Assembly: GCA_910585465.1 (NCBI GenBank)
Contig: CAJUEW010000004.1
Coordinates: forward strand, 1-64,000
Length of the DNA stretch: 64,000 bases
Direction: 5' to 3'
Origin: an uncultured Lachnospiraceae bacterium
Lineage (GTDB): Bacteria > Bacillota > Clostridia > Lachnospirales > Lachnospiraceae
The translations under genes were made by a program, and so were the position numbers. Positions 24,779 to 33,593 of this stretch are shown here, piece by piece. Numbering within the stretch: the first letter of the stretch is position 1; every line of letters begins with the position of its first letter. The notes under the pieces were generated by a model, which did not search any database, was not told where the DNA came from, and worked only from the letters and a program-made list of their open reading frames with translations.

Positions 24779-25498
24779 TCAGCCATAATAATCTTTCAAG
24801 TATTTTTTTACTTCATCTTTGTTTGACATTTTTGATAAATCTACCATCTCATCTAATTTCTTCAAAAACGCTTCTTTCCTGATGCCTTTATCTTTCAAAA
24901 TAATTGCCAATAAATATTCTATCCTAATTTCATTCGCAGCATCTACTAATGATCTCTCATTAAATGAAATTTTATAACATTTTCTTTTAATAGAGTTCAT
25001 TTTTATGCATGAACCCACCAAGGCTACAACATAAAACAAATTAAAAAGGAAATGATAAACAATCACTACAAATACAGACCAAAAAATCCACTCAACCATC
25101 ACTTCTTTATCACTTACAATCAAAAAATATATAATAATCAAATATACTATTTGCACACCAAAATTAAGAGCAGAAAACTCAAACCGTGAAAGTACACGAT
25201 CAACAGTATTATTCTTGTCCACCCTTTCAATAATTTTTAACTCTTCTGTCGAGAGCAATGAAATTATAATAGCTATTCCTGCCAAAGACATTCCAAGTAA
25301 CGTAAACTCTCCACCTATTATCATAACAACAATCTGTTTTAAATCTTCCTGAAAGTTTATAAACAGTTCTCTAAAATTCAAAAAATAACAAAAAAGCAAC
25401 CCAAAAATAACCGTTAAAATCCCCGCTCCTCGTACCTCAAACGAACAAACAGCATAATAGTCTTTATATCGTTTATATTTTTTTATCCTTTCAAACAT
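24779..25498 (-). CDS. four-helix membrane protein of accessory pair
   Basis: A 239-residue protein with four predicted membrane segments: about residues 24-42 (GAGILTVIFGLLFCYFL), 58-80 (VVMIIGGEFTLLGMSLAGIAIII), 113-129 (FGVQIVYLIIIYFLIV) and 138-165. A cytoplasmic C-terminal domain of 70 residues follows. It lies 18 bases after a soluble protein gene, in the same AT-rich operon. No family was recognised. The topology recalls membrane effectors of phage exclusion pairs such as lambda RexB (four helices), but no sequence relationship is claimed. Confidence 0.8.
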   Translation of the reverse strand: MFERIKKYKRYKDYYAVCSFEVRGAGILTVIFGLLFCYFLNFRELFINFQEDLKQIVVMIIGGEFTLLGMSLAGIAIIISLLSTEELKIIERVDKNNTVDRVLSRFEFSALNFGVQIVYLIIIYFLIVSDKEVMVEWIFWSVFVVIVYHFLFNLFYVVALVGSCIKMNSIKRKCYKISFNERSLVDAANEIRIEYLLAIILKDKGIRKEAFLKKLDEMVDLSKMSNKDEVKKYLKDYYG

Positions 25499-25516
25499 TA
25501 TAATTCCTCTCTATCC

Positions 25517-26440
25517 TTACCTAGGAGTGAAAATACTCAAAATGGTATCTCGACAAGCCAAGAAAAAACCATCCTCCGAATCATCATCAATTTCCCTTCT
25601 TATGGGTTTTTTTTCTTCTGTCGTATATATTTTGCCATCTTTTCCTGTTGCCTTTACATACGCATAACCATTTTTTATAGCACTTTTTGAATCTATTCCT
25701 TTAGTTAATTTCCCTATTCTCCCAATATTATTCTGTATTTCTGTAGATTCTATATTTAATCCAATATTCCCATCTGAGTCAAAAATCACACTCATAGAAT
25801 TTGCGTTTGCATTTTCTAATGCCTTCGCCACATCTGTCAAACCATCTTCTAGTTCATCTAACATATAATCATCTGCTGGATTTGGTAATTTATATCTAAA
25901 CTCCAACTTTTTTATATTATTTATACTCTTTAATGCGCTTGCAATCTCTTCTATTTCTAGTCCCTCATTATATAAATATACTCCAAACTTTAATGGAGAA
26001 CCATTTTGATGCATACACATATTTAAAATTTCTCTAAAAGCATAGTTAAATTCCTGATAGCCAAATCTATTTCTTGTATGAAACCCCACAATTTCTTTAT
26101 TAACATCATAATAAAATCTTACATCCTCAATCGTATTCTGAAAATGAGATTCAGGTTTTAATGTAACCTCATTAAGTGTTTTATAATATATAACTGCAGA
26201 TTTATAAATATATCCAGATATATAATCACCTTTTTTGATTCCTATAGAAATTCTATATTTAGTAGTATATGTATGTTTCTCCCCATTCTCATCTATAAAA
26301 ATTTTTTCAACCTCATATACGGTTCCATTTTTCAAAAAAGAAACAATAGATTTCTTCATCTCTACTAAAAGTTCCTCTTTTTTATACATTTCCAAAAGAT
26401 GAATAGATTCTAAATTAATTTTAGAAAAATAAATAACCAT
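25517..26440 (-). CDS. soluble protein of accessory pair, unknown
   Basis: A 307-residue protein with no signal or membrane segment. It has mixed alpha/beta character, with a central EDVRFYYDVNKEIVGFHTRNRFGYQEFNYAFREILN segment (a beta hairpin followed by a helix) of the sort seen in RexA/DUF4747-like proteins, and a polar C-terminus. It is clearly more AT-rich than the phage genes around it, has its own promoter region, and is insulated by a terminator upstream. It probably acts as a sensor or regulator for the membrane protein that follows. The family is unassigned. Confidence 0.8.
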   Translation of the reverse strand: MVIYFSKINLESIHLLEMYKKEELLVEMKKSIVSFLKNGTVYEVEKIFIDENGEKHTYTTKYRISIGIKKGDYISGYIYKSAVIYYKTLNEVTLKPESHFQNTIEDVRFYYDVNKEIVGFHTRNRFGYQEFNYAFREILNMCMHQNGSPLKFGVYLYNEGLEIEEIASALKSINNIKKLEFRYKLPNPADDYMLDELEDGLTDVAKALENANANSMSVIFDSDGNIGLNIESTEIQNNIGRIGKLTKGIDSKSAIKNGYAYVKATGKDGKIYTTEEKKPIRREIDDDSEDGFFLACRDTILSIFTPR

Positions 26441-26510
26441 TATTTATACCCCACATACGTTTTTCTTTGATTTTATACCATAATTTCCCATTATTCAACA
26501 GCATACAACA
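26441..26510 (-). promoter_or_regulatory. promoter of the accessory two-gene module
   Basis: On the minus strand TTGAAT at 26493-26498 and TATAAA at 26472-26477 are separated by 15 bases, about 30 bases before the start at 26440. A weak GTGGGG precedes the ATG by eight bases. Spacing is short, so the exact -35 box is uncertain. Confidence 0.45.
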
Positions 26511-26538
26511 CAAAAACCATCGGATTCACCGATGGCTC
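26511..26538 (-). terminator. intrinsic terminator insulating the accessory module
   Basis: CCATCGG pairs with CCGATGG around a five-base loop and is followed on the minus strand by TTTTTG. It ends transcripts coming from the ArpU-like gene. Confidence 0.82.
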
Positions 26539-26663
26539 TGTAGAAAAACATATATGGGTTCTGCAACCTTTTTACTACTGCTGATACATTGGAGGAAGAT
26601 GTTTCGCTCCGCCTTCTAAATCAATTCTATTATAAAACGATATTTCCGATACTTTCGATGTTT

Positions 26664-27077
26664 TTATTGAATATCATATTTTTTTAAATATTTATCTCTA
26701 ATATATAGCCTTGGATAATCGGCGTTCCCTCCATATCCTGTTTTCTCTGCAATTCTCATCCAGCTCATGCCTTCTATGTACCGCATCTTGAAAACCCAGC
26801 GTGTCTGACCATCCTCAATCCCAGTAATCCATTTATTTACTGCTGCCACCTGTGCTTCCCTCCGCTCCAAGACTCTTTTACGATGTTTATATAATTCCCA
26901 ATCGAAACCCACTACTCCTTCTGCATGAGGAGGCCATGTCTGATAATTTAAAATTGTGCTGTTCCCAAGCCCTGCATCCGTTATCTGCATTTCCTCTAAT
27001 TCCGTTTTGAGAAAACGGATCTCCTGTTTGTATTTCTGATACTTATCCAGAAGCTTTTTTGTAATCTTAACCTGCAT
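26664..27077 (-). CDS. RinA/ArpU-like phage transcriptional regulator
   Basis: A 137-residue protein. The C-terminal half VFKMRYIEGMSWMRIAEKTGYGGNADYPRLYIRDKYLKKY is a sigma-70 region-4-like helix-turn-helix, and the N-terminus is a coiled coil (DUF1492 layout). Such proteins activate late gene transcription in phages of Gram-positive bacteria. It sits between the early cluster and the late region, as expected. Confidence 0.85.
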   Translation of the reverse strand: MQVKITKKLLDKYQKYKQEIRFLKTELEEMQITDAGLGNSTILNYQTWPPHAEGVVGFDWELYKHRKRVLERREAQVAAVNKWITGIEDGQTRWVFKMRYIEGMSWMRIAEKTGYGGNADYPRLYIRDKYLKKYDIQ

Positions 27078-27203
27078 AGACTCAACTCCTCCTTATACGG
27101 CCTGCTGCCATCAATGATTCCTATTCTGTCCCTCTCCCACCCCACCTATATTTTATCATGGGCGAGGCGGGGAATTGGTGGCACATTTCTTTGGTTTTAC
27201 TGT

Positions 27204-27407
27204 TTAATTAACCTCATTCCACTTCCTTACCGCATCGTCCTTATTATTCGATATGGAGTGGTAGAATTTCCAATCACATCCGTCTCCCCTGTCCGGGTTA
27301 TTGCATCTTACAGCGCACTTCGATCCGCCGCCACCCCAAAACTCCAATACTGGTTTTATTCCGCATCGCTTACATACTTTCATCTTCATTTTTCCTGTTC
27401 CACTCAT
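27204..27407 (-). CDS. Lar-like zinc ribbon protein
   Basis: A 67-residue protein with CKRCG...KCAVRCNN...GDGCDWKF, then a DDAVRKWNEVN C-terminus. This is the arrangement of Lar/restriction-alleviation-like small zinc ribbons in phages. Its start overlaps the next gene by 38 bases. The restriction-alleviation role is not established for this branch. Confidence 0.7.
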   Translation of the reverse strand: MSGTGKMKMKVCKRCGIKPVLEFWGGGGSKCAVRCNNPDRGDGCDWKFYHSISNNKDDAVRKWNEVN

Positions 27408-27552
27408 CCACCTTCGGACATCCGCTCGGCCTCGCTCCCGGCAGCGTTGATGTCAGAACCGGTCCCTTGCAGGCCGGATGCCGGCAGAACCATGAGCTGT
27501 CGTATTCGCAGCGGGTTCCGTCGGTTCCTTTGCAGGATGGTTTGATATTCAT
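27370..27552 (-). CDS. small Cys-rich phage protein
   Basis: A 60-residue protein with six Cys (CKGTDGTRCEYDSSWFCRHPAC...CPKVDEW). It probably binds metal or is redox-structured. It overlaps both neighbours. The family is unassigned. Confidence 0.6.
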   Translation of the reverse strand: MNIKPSCKGTDGTRCEYDSSWFCRHPACKGPVLTSTLPGARPSGCPKVDEWNRKNEDESM

Positions 27553-27950
27553 GATTGTCCCTCCTGTTTTGGAATCGTTACCAGCTCTGCCAATGGAAGT
27601 ATATGACAGAAATCTGGCACCTGCTTTGTTTCCCTAAGCCACTCATTAAATGCCTTATCAATTTTTTCCTGCAGCTTGTCAACATCTTTATAGCCTTTTC
27701 GCACTTCAAACTCCGGCCAGCCTTCCGCAACCTCACCCACTTCCTCATAGGCATCTTCGCTTACCAAATCCAGCAAATCGCCTGCGCTCAACTGCGGGAC
27801 ATAGTTTTCACAAATCCCTATAGCAATCTTTTCTCCTGGCTTTTTCCCACGGCTTATTGCATCCTTTATACATTCTTCTACAGAAGCAAACCTCCCATGA
27901 TACCAAATTTCATCTGTCTCGTTTTCTGTCCATGAATATTCCTTATTCAT
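27549..27950 (-). CDS. phage protein, unknown
   Basis: A 133-residue acidic protein starting at the ATG preceded by GGAGAG (MNKEYSWTENETDEIWYHGRF). Typical conserved hypothetical of Lachnospiraceae prophages: FASVEECIKDAISRGKKPGEKIAIG followed by an EAYEEVGEVAEGWPE-like part and a helical end. No catalytic motif is seen. Confidence 0.72.
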   Translation of the reverse strand: MNKEYSWTENETDEIWYHGRFASVEECIKDAISRGKKPGEKIAIGICENYVPQLSAGDLLDLVSEDAYEEVGEVAEGWPEFEVRKGYKDVDKLQEKIDKAFNEWLRETKQVPDFCHILPLAELVTIPKQEGQS

Positions 27951-27974
27951 TTTCTCTCCTTTCAATCTTTTTGA

Positions 27975-28688
27975 TTATACTATCCAAGCTTCAGGTGGAA
28001 GGGCATCTGTATACCTTTTCCATTCTTTAGACGCCTTGCTCCACTCCTTTCTGCTCCATTCATCTTTCGACACTTCTTCATACAACCTTTCTATTTCTTT
28101 TACAACCTGAAGATATCCCGTATTCCGGTCTCTCAAAATATCAATCGCTGCTTTTAGGTTATCATATCGGTTTCGCAATCCTATATAAGCATGAAATACT
28201 TTAAAACATTGGCGAGCAGCAGCAATCATATTATCTTTTGTCATTTGCTTCAATTTCTTCTTTGCTTCATCTTCTGCAAAACATTCGCTACATCCTATGC
28301 TAAAATAATCCTGTTCAAAAGAGTCCCACCCAAGAAGACCTCCATTGGATTCTCCTGCTCCTATCGCAACGAAAAAAATATCAAAACACTCTGGAACCCA
28401 TTCTTCGTTTAAATCCTCAAACATTCTTTCACATTCGGCACACAAATCAGCAAAAGCCATTTTAAACTCATATGCTTCGTCCTCATCGCCATCAAGTGCA
28501 TTAACAAGAGAATCTGTTCCATCTTCTGAATCTGTATACCACCTGATATCTTCACAGGCTTCTTGGATGTCCCATAAATCTTGAGCGATGTATTCCAAAT
28601 TTAGATTTTTGACAATCGGTTTTTTATACCGAAGTTCTTTTGCTTTATTTCGCTTTGTTTCTTCTGACTTAACCACTTTGACAATCAT
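27975..28688 (-). CDS. phage protein, unknown
   Basis: A 237-residue protein. The N-terminal 30 residues are basic. The middle is acidic with paired Cys (LCAECERMFEDLNEEWVPECFDIFF; IGCSECF), and the C-terminus is helical. The many Cys could bind a metal. It lies in the early operon after the small protein at 28694. No family is recognised. Confidence 0.72.
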   Translation of the reverse strand: MIVKVVKSEETKRNKAKELRYKKPIVKNLNLEYIAQDLWDIQEACEDIRWYTDSEDGTDSLVNALDGDEDEAYEFKMAFADLCAECERMFEDLNEEWVPECFDIFFVAIGAGESNGGLLGWDSFEQDYFSIGCSECFAEDEAKKKLKQMTKDNMIAAARQCFKVFHAYIGLRNRYDNLKAAIDILRDRNTGYLQVVKEIERLYEEVSKDEWSRKEWSKASKEWKRYTDALPPEAWIV

Positions 28689-28693
28689 TCCTC

Positions 28694-28990
28694 CTATATC
28701 CCCAGCAACCGCAGCATCCTGTAAAATTCTGCCAGCGCCTTACGCCTGTATCCGTAAAAATCCGCCTTGGTTGCCGGGATGTATTCTTTTTTCGACAACG
28801 TTTCGTATCCCTTCCACCTCCCCGGCCGGGTGAGGCTGTCATATACCTGCTTTTCCAGCCCAGGAGCTGCAGATGCGACAGCCTGACGCAAAACCCACTG
28901 GCACTCTGAAGACTGGCAGTATGTATACAGTTTTTGTCTGTCCTCTGGCGGAATGCCGTGGTCTGTGAGCGTCATGTGGCGCGTGCGCAT
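28694..28990 (-). CDS. small phage protein, unknown
   Basis: A 98-residue helical protein (HGIPPEDRQKLYTYCQSSECQWVLRQAVASAAPGLEKQVYDSLT...YRRKALAEFYRML). It resembles a widespread family of short proteins in Clostridia phages, without a known role. Confidence 0.72.
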   Translation of the reverse strand: MRTRHMTLTDHGIPPEDRQKLYTYCQSSECQWVLRQAVASAAPGLEKQVYDSLTRPGRWKGYETLSKKEYIPATKADFYGYRRKALAEFYRMLRLLGI

Positions 28991-29011
28991 CTGATATGTC
29001 CCCTCTGCATG

Positions 29012-29200
29012 TTAATCTTTCAGATACCTCTCTACCTGTTCAACCGCTATCGTCATATGCCTGCTGCCATAAGTTAGACTCAACGTCTTACCGTGACTGT
29101 CATTTGTGATAATTGCAGTTCCCTGTACAATCCTCGGTCCTTCTGACGTATCAATAAACATCTCTACAGGAAGCATTTTGTTTACAATTTTTTTCCTCAT
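29012..29200 (-). CDS. small phage protein, unknown
   Basis: A 62-residue beta-rich protein (KKIVNKMLPVEMFIDTSEGPRIVQGTAIITND) with AGGAGGGACAG upstream of the start. Function unknown. Confidence 0.6.
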   Translation of the reverse strand: MRKKIVNKMLPVEMFIDTSEGPRIVQGTAIITNDSHGKTLSLTYGSRHMTIAVEQVERYLKD

Positions 29201-29245
29201 TTCTGTCCCTCCTAGATTCTGATTCTTTAAATATCATTGTGTGTA

Positions 29246-29668
29246 TCACTCCCTCATTTTTGCTGCCAGCACAAGCGCATCTTCCCCGATATCACCGACA
29301 TTACGTGACTTCTGTCTCATACATTTCTCCAGCTGCCTGTCCCTGTTATACCCCACCGAATCCTCCAGCCTTGCCTGGATTTTCTTAATTTTTTCTAACC
29401 TGTCCTTCCATGCCGCCCCAGCATATCCGTCCATCTCATTTACATTCCGGATTACGATATCATAGTAATCAGCCAAAGAATCAATTATAATACAGATCTC
29501 TCCTGGCGCCATCTCAATCCACCTCTCATCCATCCCTTTTGTGTCCATATAGTGCAGGAAGCGTTTCATATGTTCGTCAAACGTCTGTGACGGGTCTGCG
29601 AATCTCTCTTTCTTCTTGTTCCCGCATGGCTTCTCTTCATTCTGGAACAGGCTTAATTGTCCTTTCAT
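29246..29668 (-). CDS. phage protein with N-terminal clamp-binding-like peptide
   Basis: A 140-residue helical protein starting MKGQLSLFQNEEK. Residues 4-8, QLSLF, match the bacterial beta sliding-clamp-binding pentapeptide QL(S/D)LF. The remainder (FDEHMKRFLHYMDTKGMDERWIEMAPGEICIIIDSLADYYDIVIRNV) is unrecognised. Clamp binding would place it at replicating phage DNA; this is inference from the motif. Confidence 0.72.
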   Translation of the reverse strand: MKGQLSLFQNEEKPCGNKKKERFADPSQTFDEHMKRFLHYMDTKGMDERWIEMAPGEICIIIDSLADYYDIVIRNVNEMDGYAGAAWKDRLEKIKKIQARLEDSVGYNRDRQLEKCMRQKSRNVGDIGEDALVLAAKMRE

Positions 29669-29719
29669 TATACTGTCATTCTCCCTTTTTACTCGGAATT
29701 TATATTGCAGCTTCTTTGC

Positions 29720-30109
29720 TTAGCGCTGCTGCTCTGGGTTGTCAAAAATATTTCCCACAACCTCTATTGACTTCATTGTCCCTATATTCAGGCATGGAGC
29801 ATATTTTAAATCTTCCAGGGGATAAGCTGCAAAATGTGTGCATTCCGCTTCCCAGGCAATTCTAAACAGCTTTTTGTTGTACCGGATGATATCATTTTCC
29901 CAAATCTTTCTTCCGGTTTTATCGGTCAGTCCGGTGTACTGGCAGACGGTTTCAGGGTCTACCTCAACCCAATCCATATATCTCTCGTCAAACCCATGAT
30001 CGCAATCATCCACCGGAAGTATGTAATGATGCTTTCTGCATTTTACATAAAATCCCTCTACCCATTCTTTATTACCAATCCGTTTTCCTTTGAATAGAAT
30101 CTCTCTCAT
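29720..30109 (-). CDS. YopX-family protein
   Basis: A protein of about 129 residues with the YopX pattern: REILFKGKRIGNKEWVEGFYV, VDPETVCQYTGLTDKTGRKIWENDIIRY and VVGNIFDNPEQ. YopX proteins are common in phages of Gram-positive bacteria, form a beta-rich fold and have no established role. The ATG at 30109 was preferred to a GTG nine bases upstream. Confidence 0.92.
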   Translation of the reverse strand: MREILFKGKRIGNKEWVEGFYVKCRKHHYILPVDDCDHGFDERYMDWVEVDPETVCQYTGLTDKTGRKIWENDIIRYNKKLFRIAWEAECTHFAAYPLEDLKYAPCLNIGTMKSIEVVGNIFDNPEQQR

Positions 30110-30127
30110 ATGTATCACTTTCCCCTG

Positions 30128-31837
30128 CTATATTACAAATGACAACTGCCCCTGGCTGTCATTTATCCGCATATTCGGCATCCGCTCTGCCACGCACAGC
30201 TCCGGCAGGTTTGCACGGACCAGAGCCGCCGCTGCCGGAGGGCATACTGCATTTCCGCACCGTTTTATCTGCTCTGCACGGTTGTATGATTTTCCGGTAT
30301 CGTCCCGGTCTATGATATAATCCTCCGGAAATCCCTGGCATCCATACAATTCCCGCGGCTCCAGCATCCGCAGGCCAATATCCGCAATGGCATAGTCCTG
30401 GCCCTGTATTGTCACAAGACCAAACCGCGCCTTTCCTGTTACCGTGTCCAGAGGTTCTTTTACATCCTGCCCGCTTCCCCGGCTGTAATATTTCATCAGA
30501 AATGCCCGGACTTCACCGAAATGACCGTCCCCTGCCGTTATAGTCGGGATTGGCTTTGTAATATCCCTTCCGTCACAATGATTGTTCATCTGTATCAGAT
30601 GGGCCGCACAGATACTGTTATAGTCCCGCGCTGTCACCGTGGGCAGAGGGGCCTGCATATCCGCTCCCGCCCCTTTATAGCCGCCGTCAAAATACTTTTG
30701 GATAAAAGTGCTAATCAGGGCATACCGGTTGGAGCTGTCTACTGTCATAACCGGATCTTCAACCGTCTGTCCCCTGGCCTCTCCTCTGGCTGTCTCCGAA
30801 TGGTACTGGATCAACATAGGTGTCATGAGGAAATTCCGATTTCCGGTTGTAATTGTGGGAAGGCCATCCCGAACATCTCTGCCCGTATTGTTTTCATTAT
30901 TGCACATGATATAAGGCGTTAATTTCGGCTGAACTATTCCAAAACCATTCTTTCCAGTCATAGTTGGCAAAGGATTCTTCAGTTCTTTCAGACGGCTTTC
31001 GTCCCTGCCGTCATGATTAATCTGAATCAGAAACGGCTCCGGGTTCTCCAGAACAAATTTCTGCAGCCCTCTGGCAATCCTGCGCATCGTCTTTTCCGCA
31101 AGCGGACGCTGTGCCCGGATTCCGTACTTCTCCCATATCTCCTCCTTTGTATCAAAAATACTGGGACATGGCCGGGAAAAGTCTATCTGCGTATACGCTC
31201 CTATGTACGGCTTCAGAAGCCCCGATTTCACTGCTTCACTGTCACGGGGAGCATATTCCGGATCCGGCCAGACAATCGGCTTCCCATCGCACCGGGCAAT
31301 CAGGAAGAACCTTTTACGCATGGTCGGCGCTCCATAGTCCGCCGCCACAAGCTCCCGGGTCTGGACTTCGTACCCTAGCTCTTCCAACTGTTTCAGAAAC
31401 TTCCGGTATGTCTGGCCACGTTTAGCCTTTATTGGCCTGTGTCCCCGGTTTAACGGTCCCCAGGTCTTAAATTCCTCCACATTCTCCAGCATGATTACCC
31501 TCGGCCTGACCAATGCCGCCCAGCGAAGCGCCACCCATGCAAGCCCCCGGATATTCTTATCCTTTGGTTTCCCGCCTTTAGCCTTGCTGAAATGCTTGCA
31601 GTCTGGAGAAAACCATGCCAGCGCAACCGGATGACCATCACAGACCTCCACGGGATTTACATCCCAGACAGACTCACAGTAATGCCTTGTCCCCGGATGA
31701 TTCGCCTTATGCATCCGGATAGCTTCCGGATCATGATTGACCGCTATATCCACACTGTATCCGGTTGCCAGCTCTATCCCGGTGCTGGCTCCCCCTCCCC
31801 CGGCAAAGCTGTCCACTATTAATTCCCCGTTTATCAT
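30128..31837 (-). CDS. DNA (cytosine-5-)-methyltransferase
   Basis: A 569-residue protein. Motif I is DSFAGGGGASTGIE; the motif IV loop is WFSPDCKHFSKAKGG, a PDC variant of the usual PPC; motif VI is MLENVEEF; RELVAADYGAPTMRKRFF is motif VIII-like; and the C-terminal motifs are RMLEPRELYGCQGFPEDY and QIKRCGNAVCPP. It is longer than most Dcm enzymes, with a large target-recognition region of internal PLPTVTA/PIPTITAGDGHFG-type repeats (about residues 280-470), suggesting several specificities. The protein ends GQLSFVI, a possible beta-clamp peptide. Its start overlaps the radical SAM gene by four bases. Confidence 0.95.
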   Translation of the reverse strand: MINGELIVDSFAGGGGASTGIELATGYSVDIAVNHDPEAIRMHKANHPGTRHYCESVWDVNPVEVCDGHPVALAWFSPDCKHFSKAKGGKPKDKNIRGLAWVALRWAALVRPRVIMLENVEEFKTWGPLNRGHRPIKAKRGQTYRKFLKQLEELGYEVQTRELVAADYGAPTMRKRFFLIARCDGKPIVWPDPEYAPRDSEAVKSGLLKPYIGAYTQIDFSRPCPSIFDTKEEIWEKYGIRAQRPLAEKTMRRIARGLQKFVLENPEPFLIQINHDGRDESRLKELKNPLPTMTGKNGFGIVQPKLTPYIMCNNENNTGRDVRDGLPTITTGNRNFLMTPMLIQYHSETARGEARGQTVEDPVMTVDSSNRYALISTFIQKYFDGGYKGAGADMQAPLPTVTARDYNSICAAHLIQMNNHCDGRDITKPIPTITAGDGHFGEVRAFLMKYYSRGSGQDVKEPLDTVTGKARFGLVTIQGQDYAIADIGLRMLEPRELYGCQGFPEDYIIDRDDTGKSYNRAEQIKRCGNAVCPPAAAALVRANLPELCVAERMPNMRINDSQGQLSFVI

Positions 31838-32775
31838 ATAAATTCCTCAAACCTCCTGACCGCCGCAAAGGCAACTTTGGAATTTACCCATCGCTGCAGT
31901 CTCCTCAGATCCGTTCCCTTTTTCACACTCTGCTTATTATAAATCATCACATAGGGGGTATAGCCTATATCCCGTAATGTATAGATCCTCTCCAAATCCT
32001 GTTCCAATGTCGTATCAAAGTTTGTCAGAACATACACAGATAACTTTCTCTTATCCAGCTTTGTCAGTTCTTTAAACGTTTTAAGCTTCGGCAGAATCCA
32101 GTCCCCGTCCTCATACCTGTCCCATGCGAAGTGAATATTTTTTGTTTTAACCTGCTTTATCAGTTCCGCTTTTTCTTCTGTCATTAACCGGATGTCCAGG
32201 CCCTGTGAGAAATCCACCCACGCATGAGAATCTATCAGCTGCCGCAGGATATCCCTCCATTCCCTGCAGGCGAGCAGGTTCGGGTCCAGCAGAACAATAT
32301 TCTTCTGCCCTCTCCAGAACTCTGGCAGCTCTGCCGCTTTGTATGCCTGTTTTCCCTCTTTGGAGCCTACATGACAGAATGCACATCCGCGCGGGCACCC
32401 CCGGCTCATAAATCCATAAGCCGTATCTTTCGTCAATTCCGGATACAGGCTGTAATCCGGATATATATGTTCAATCTCTTCTGGCAGATCATGATCATTT
32501 TTTCTGTGATAGATTTCTTTTCCTTCTGCCAGCTTAATGCAGTATCCGCTGCCGCCTCTGACTATTTCCCCTGCATTCACATAATATGGATAATCCGGCG
32601 TAAAGCTGAATATCTTTGACATATACACCCGGTCAAGCGGTTTATACGGGAATCCGTGTTTCATCTGCTCATACCATACAACGGTATCTCCCTGGCGCTT
32701 ATGCCATGCCGATAATTTCATCAGCGGCAGATTGAGGAAATGATGGCCATCCACATCTATCAATCCTATTTTCAT
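31834..32775 (-). CDS. radical SAM protein of DNA-modification island
   Basis: A 313-residue protein with a 4Fe-4S radical SAM motif CxxxCxxC at Cys127, Cys131 and Cys134 (GCPRGCAFC), after an N-terminal domain reminiscent of cobalamin-binding radical SAM enzymes (MKIGLIDVDGHHFLNLPLMKLSAW). The core continues with KNIVLLDPNLLA, WVDFSQGLDIRLMTEEKAELI and NIHFAWDRYED. It is translationally coupled to both methyltransferases, so a nucleic-acid substrate is plausible, but the reaction is unknown. Confidence 0.88.
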   Translation of the reverse strand: MKIGLIDVDGHHFLNLPLMKLSAWHKRQGDTVVWYEQMKHGFPYKPLDRVYMSKIFSFTPDYPYYVNAGEIVRGGSGYCIKLAEGKEIYHRKNDHDLPEEIEHIYPDYSLYPELTKDTAYGFMSRGCPRGCAFCHVGSKEGKQAYKAAELPEFWRGQKNIVLLDPNLLACREWRDILRQLIDSHAWVDFSQGLDIRLMTEEKAELIKQVKTKNIHFAWDRYEDGDWILPKLKTFKELTKLDKRKLSVYVLTNFDTTLEQDLERIYTLRDIGYTPYVMIYNKQSVKKGTDLRRLQRWVNSKVAFAAVRRFEEFI

Positions 32776-32777
32776 AC

Positions 32778-33593
32778 TTACTTCACCAACAAATTCCGGC
32801 CAAACAATGTTATCTGATATTCCGGCTCATAATTCATCCAAAGAATTTCCCTTCTCTTGGACCGTGACTGTGTATAGCATATGGTTTCTTCTTTGTGCCA
32901 GCCCTGCAGGCGGTCATTATACAGGTCATTATCATATCCGCTCAGCAGCACTTTTCCTTTATGCGCAAGCAGGACATCCAGCAGTTCGTCATGTCCGGTA
33001 TCATCCATTTCATACCGATACTGTTTTCCGTGCCTGGTACTCAGCACATATGTAGGATCTGCATAAACCAGGACATTTGGATAGTTAAATCTTTGAATTA
33101 CTTCCACTGCCGGCTTATTTTCAATCTGCACCCCACGCAGCCGCTCAGCCGCCTGATATATTCTTTCCGGAAGATGGCTCCAGCCCTGCGCCGCATATGC
33201 CCTTTCCCGGGCCTGTATGTCGTTCTTCCAGCCGACTTTCTCCCCGGTGGTGCGGAATCCATGTCCCATATTCAGGCGGATGTAAAAATTAACTGCTTTC
33301 CCAAAGCTGTCCTCCGGCTCCCGGCTAAAAGCCTGCTCATATACCTGTCTGGCATAAGGGGTATAGTATATCTCATGGGCCAGTTTTTCAGGATCTTTCT
33401 TAATCCACTCGAACAAATTGACTACATTCCCATCTAAATCATTTACTGTCTCTATGTTGCTTCGAGGCTTGTTAAACAGCACCGCGCCGCTTCCGAAGAA
33501 CGCTTCCAGATAACTATGATGCTCCGGAAAAAAATCCACAATCCAATTTGCAATGCCCCATTTACTTCCGGGATATCTCATTACTGCCTGCAT
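32778..33593 (-). CDS. DNA adenine methyltransferase, D12 class
   Basis: A protein of about 271 residues. The motif I region is RYPGSKWGIANWIVDFFP...SYLEAFFGSGAVLFNKP and motif IV is DPTY (residues 179-182), a variant of DPPY. It belongs to the Dam/D12 family that methylates adenine N6. The start at 33593 was chosen because GGAGG lies eight bases upstream and the ATG overlaps the TGA of the preceding gene; an in-frame upstream extension to 33644 is unlikely. It may protect the phage from restriction or mark replicated DNA. Confidence 0.92.
   Translation of the reverse strand: MQAVMRYPGSKWGIANWIVDFFPEHHSYLEAFFGSGAVLFNKPRSNIETVNDLDGNVVNLFEWIKKDPEKLAHEIYYTPYARQVYEQAFSREPEDSFGKAVNFYIRLNMGHGFRTTGEKVGWKNDIQARERAYAAQGWSHLPERIYQAAERLRGVQIENKPAVEVIQRFNYPNVLVYADPTYVLSTRHGKQYRYEMDDTGHDELLDVLLAHKGKVLLSGYDNDLYNDRLQGWHKEETICYTQSRSKRREILWMNYEPEYQITLFGRNLLVK

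Noticed and set aside
30159..30341. 60-codon frame inside the cytosine methyltransferase gene
   Set aside because: Alternative frame of a strongly supported gene with methyltransferase motifs.
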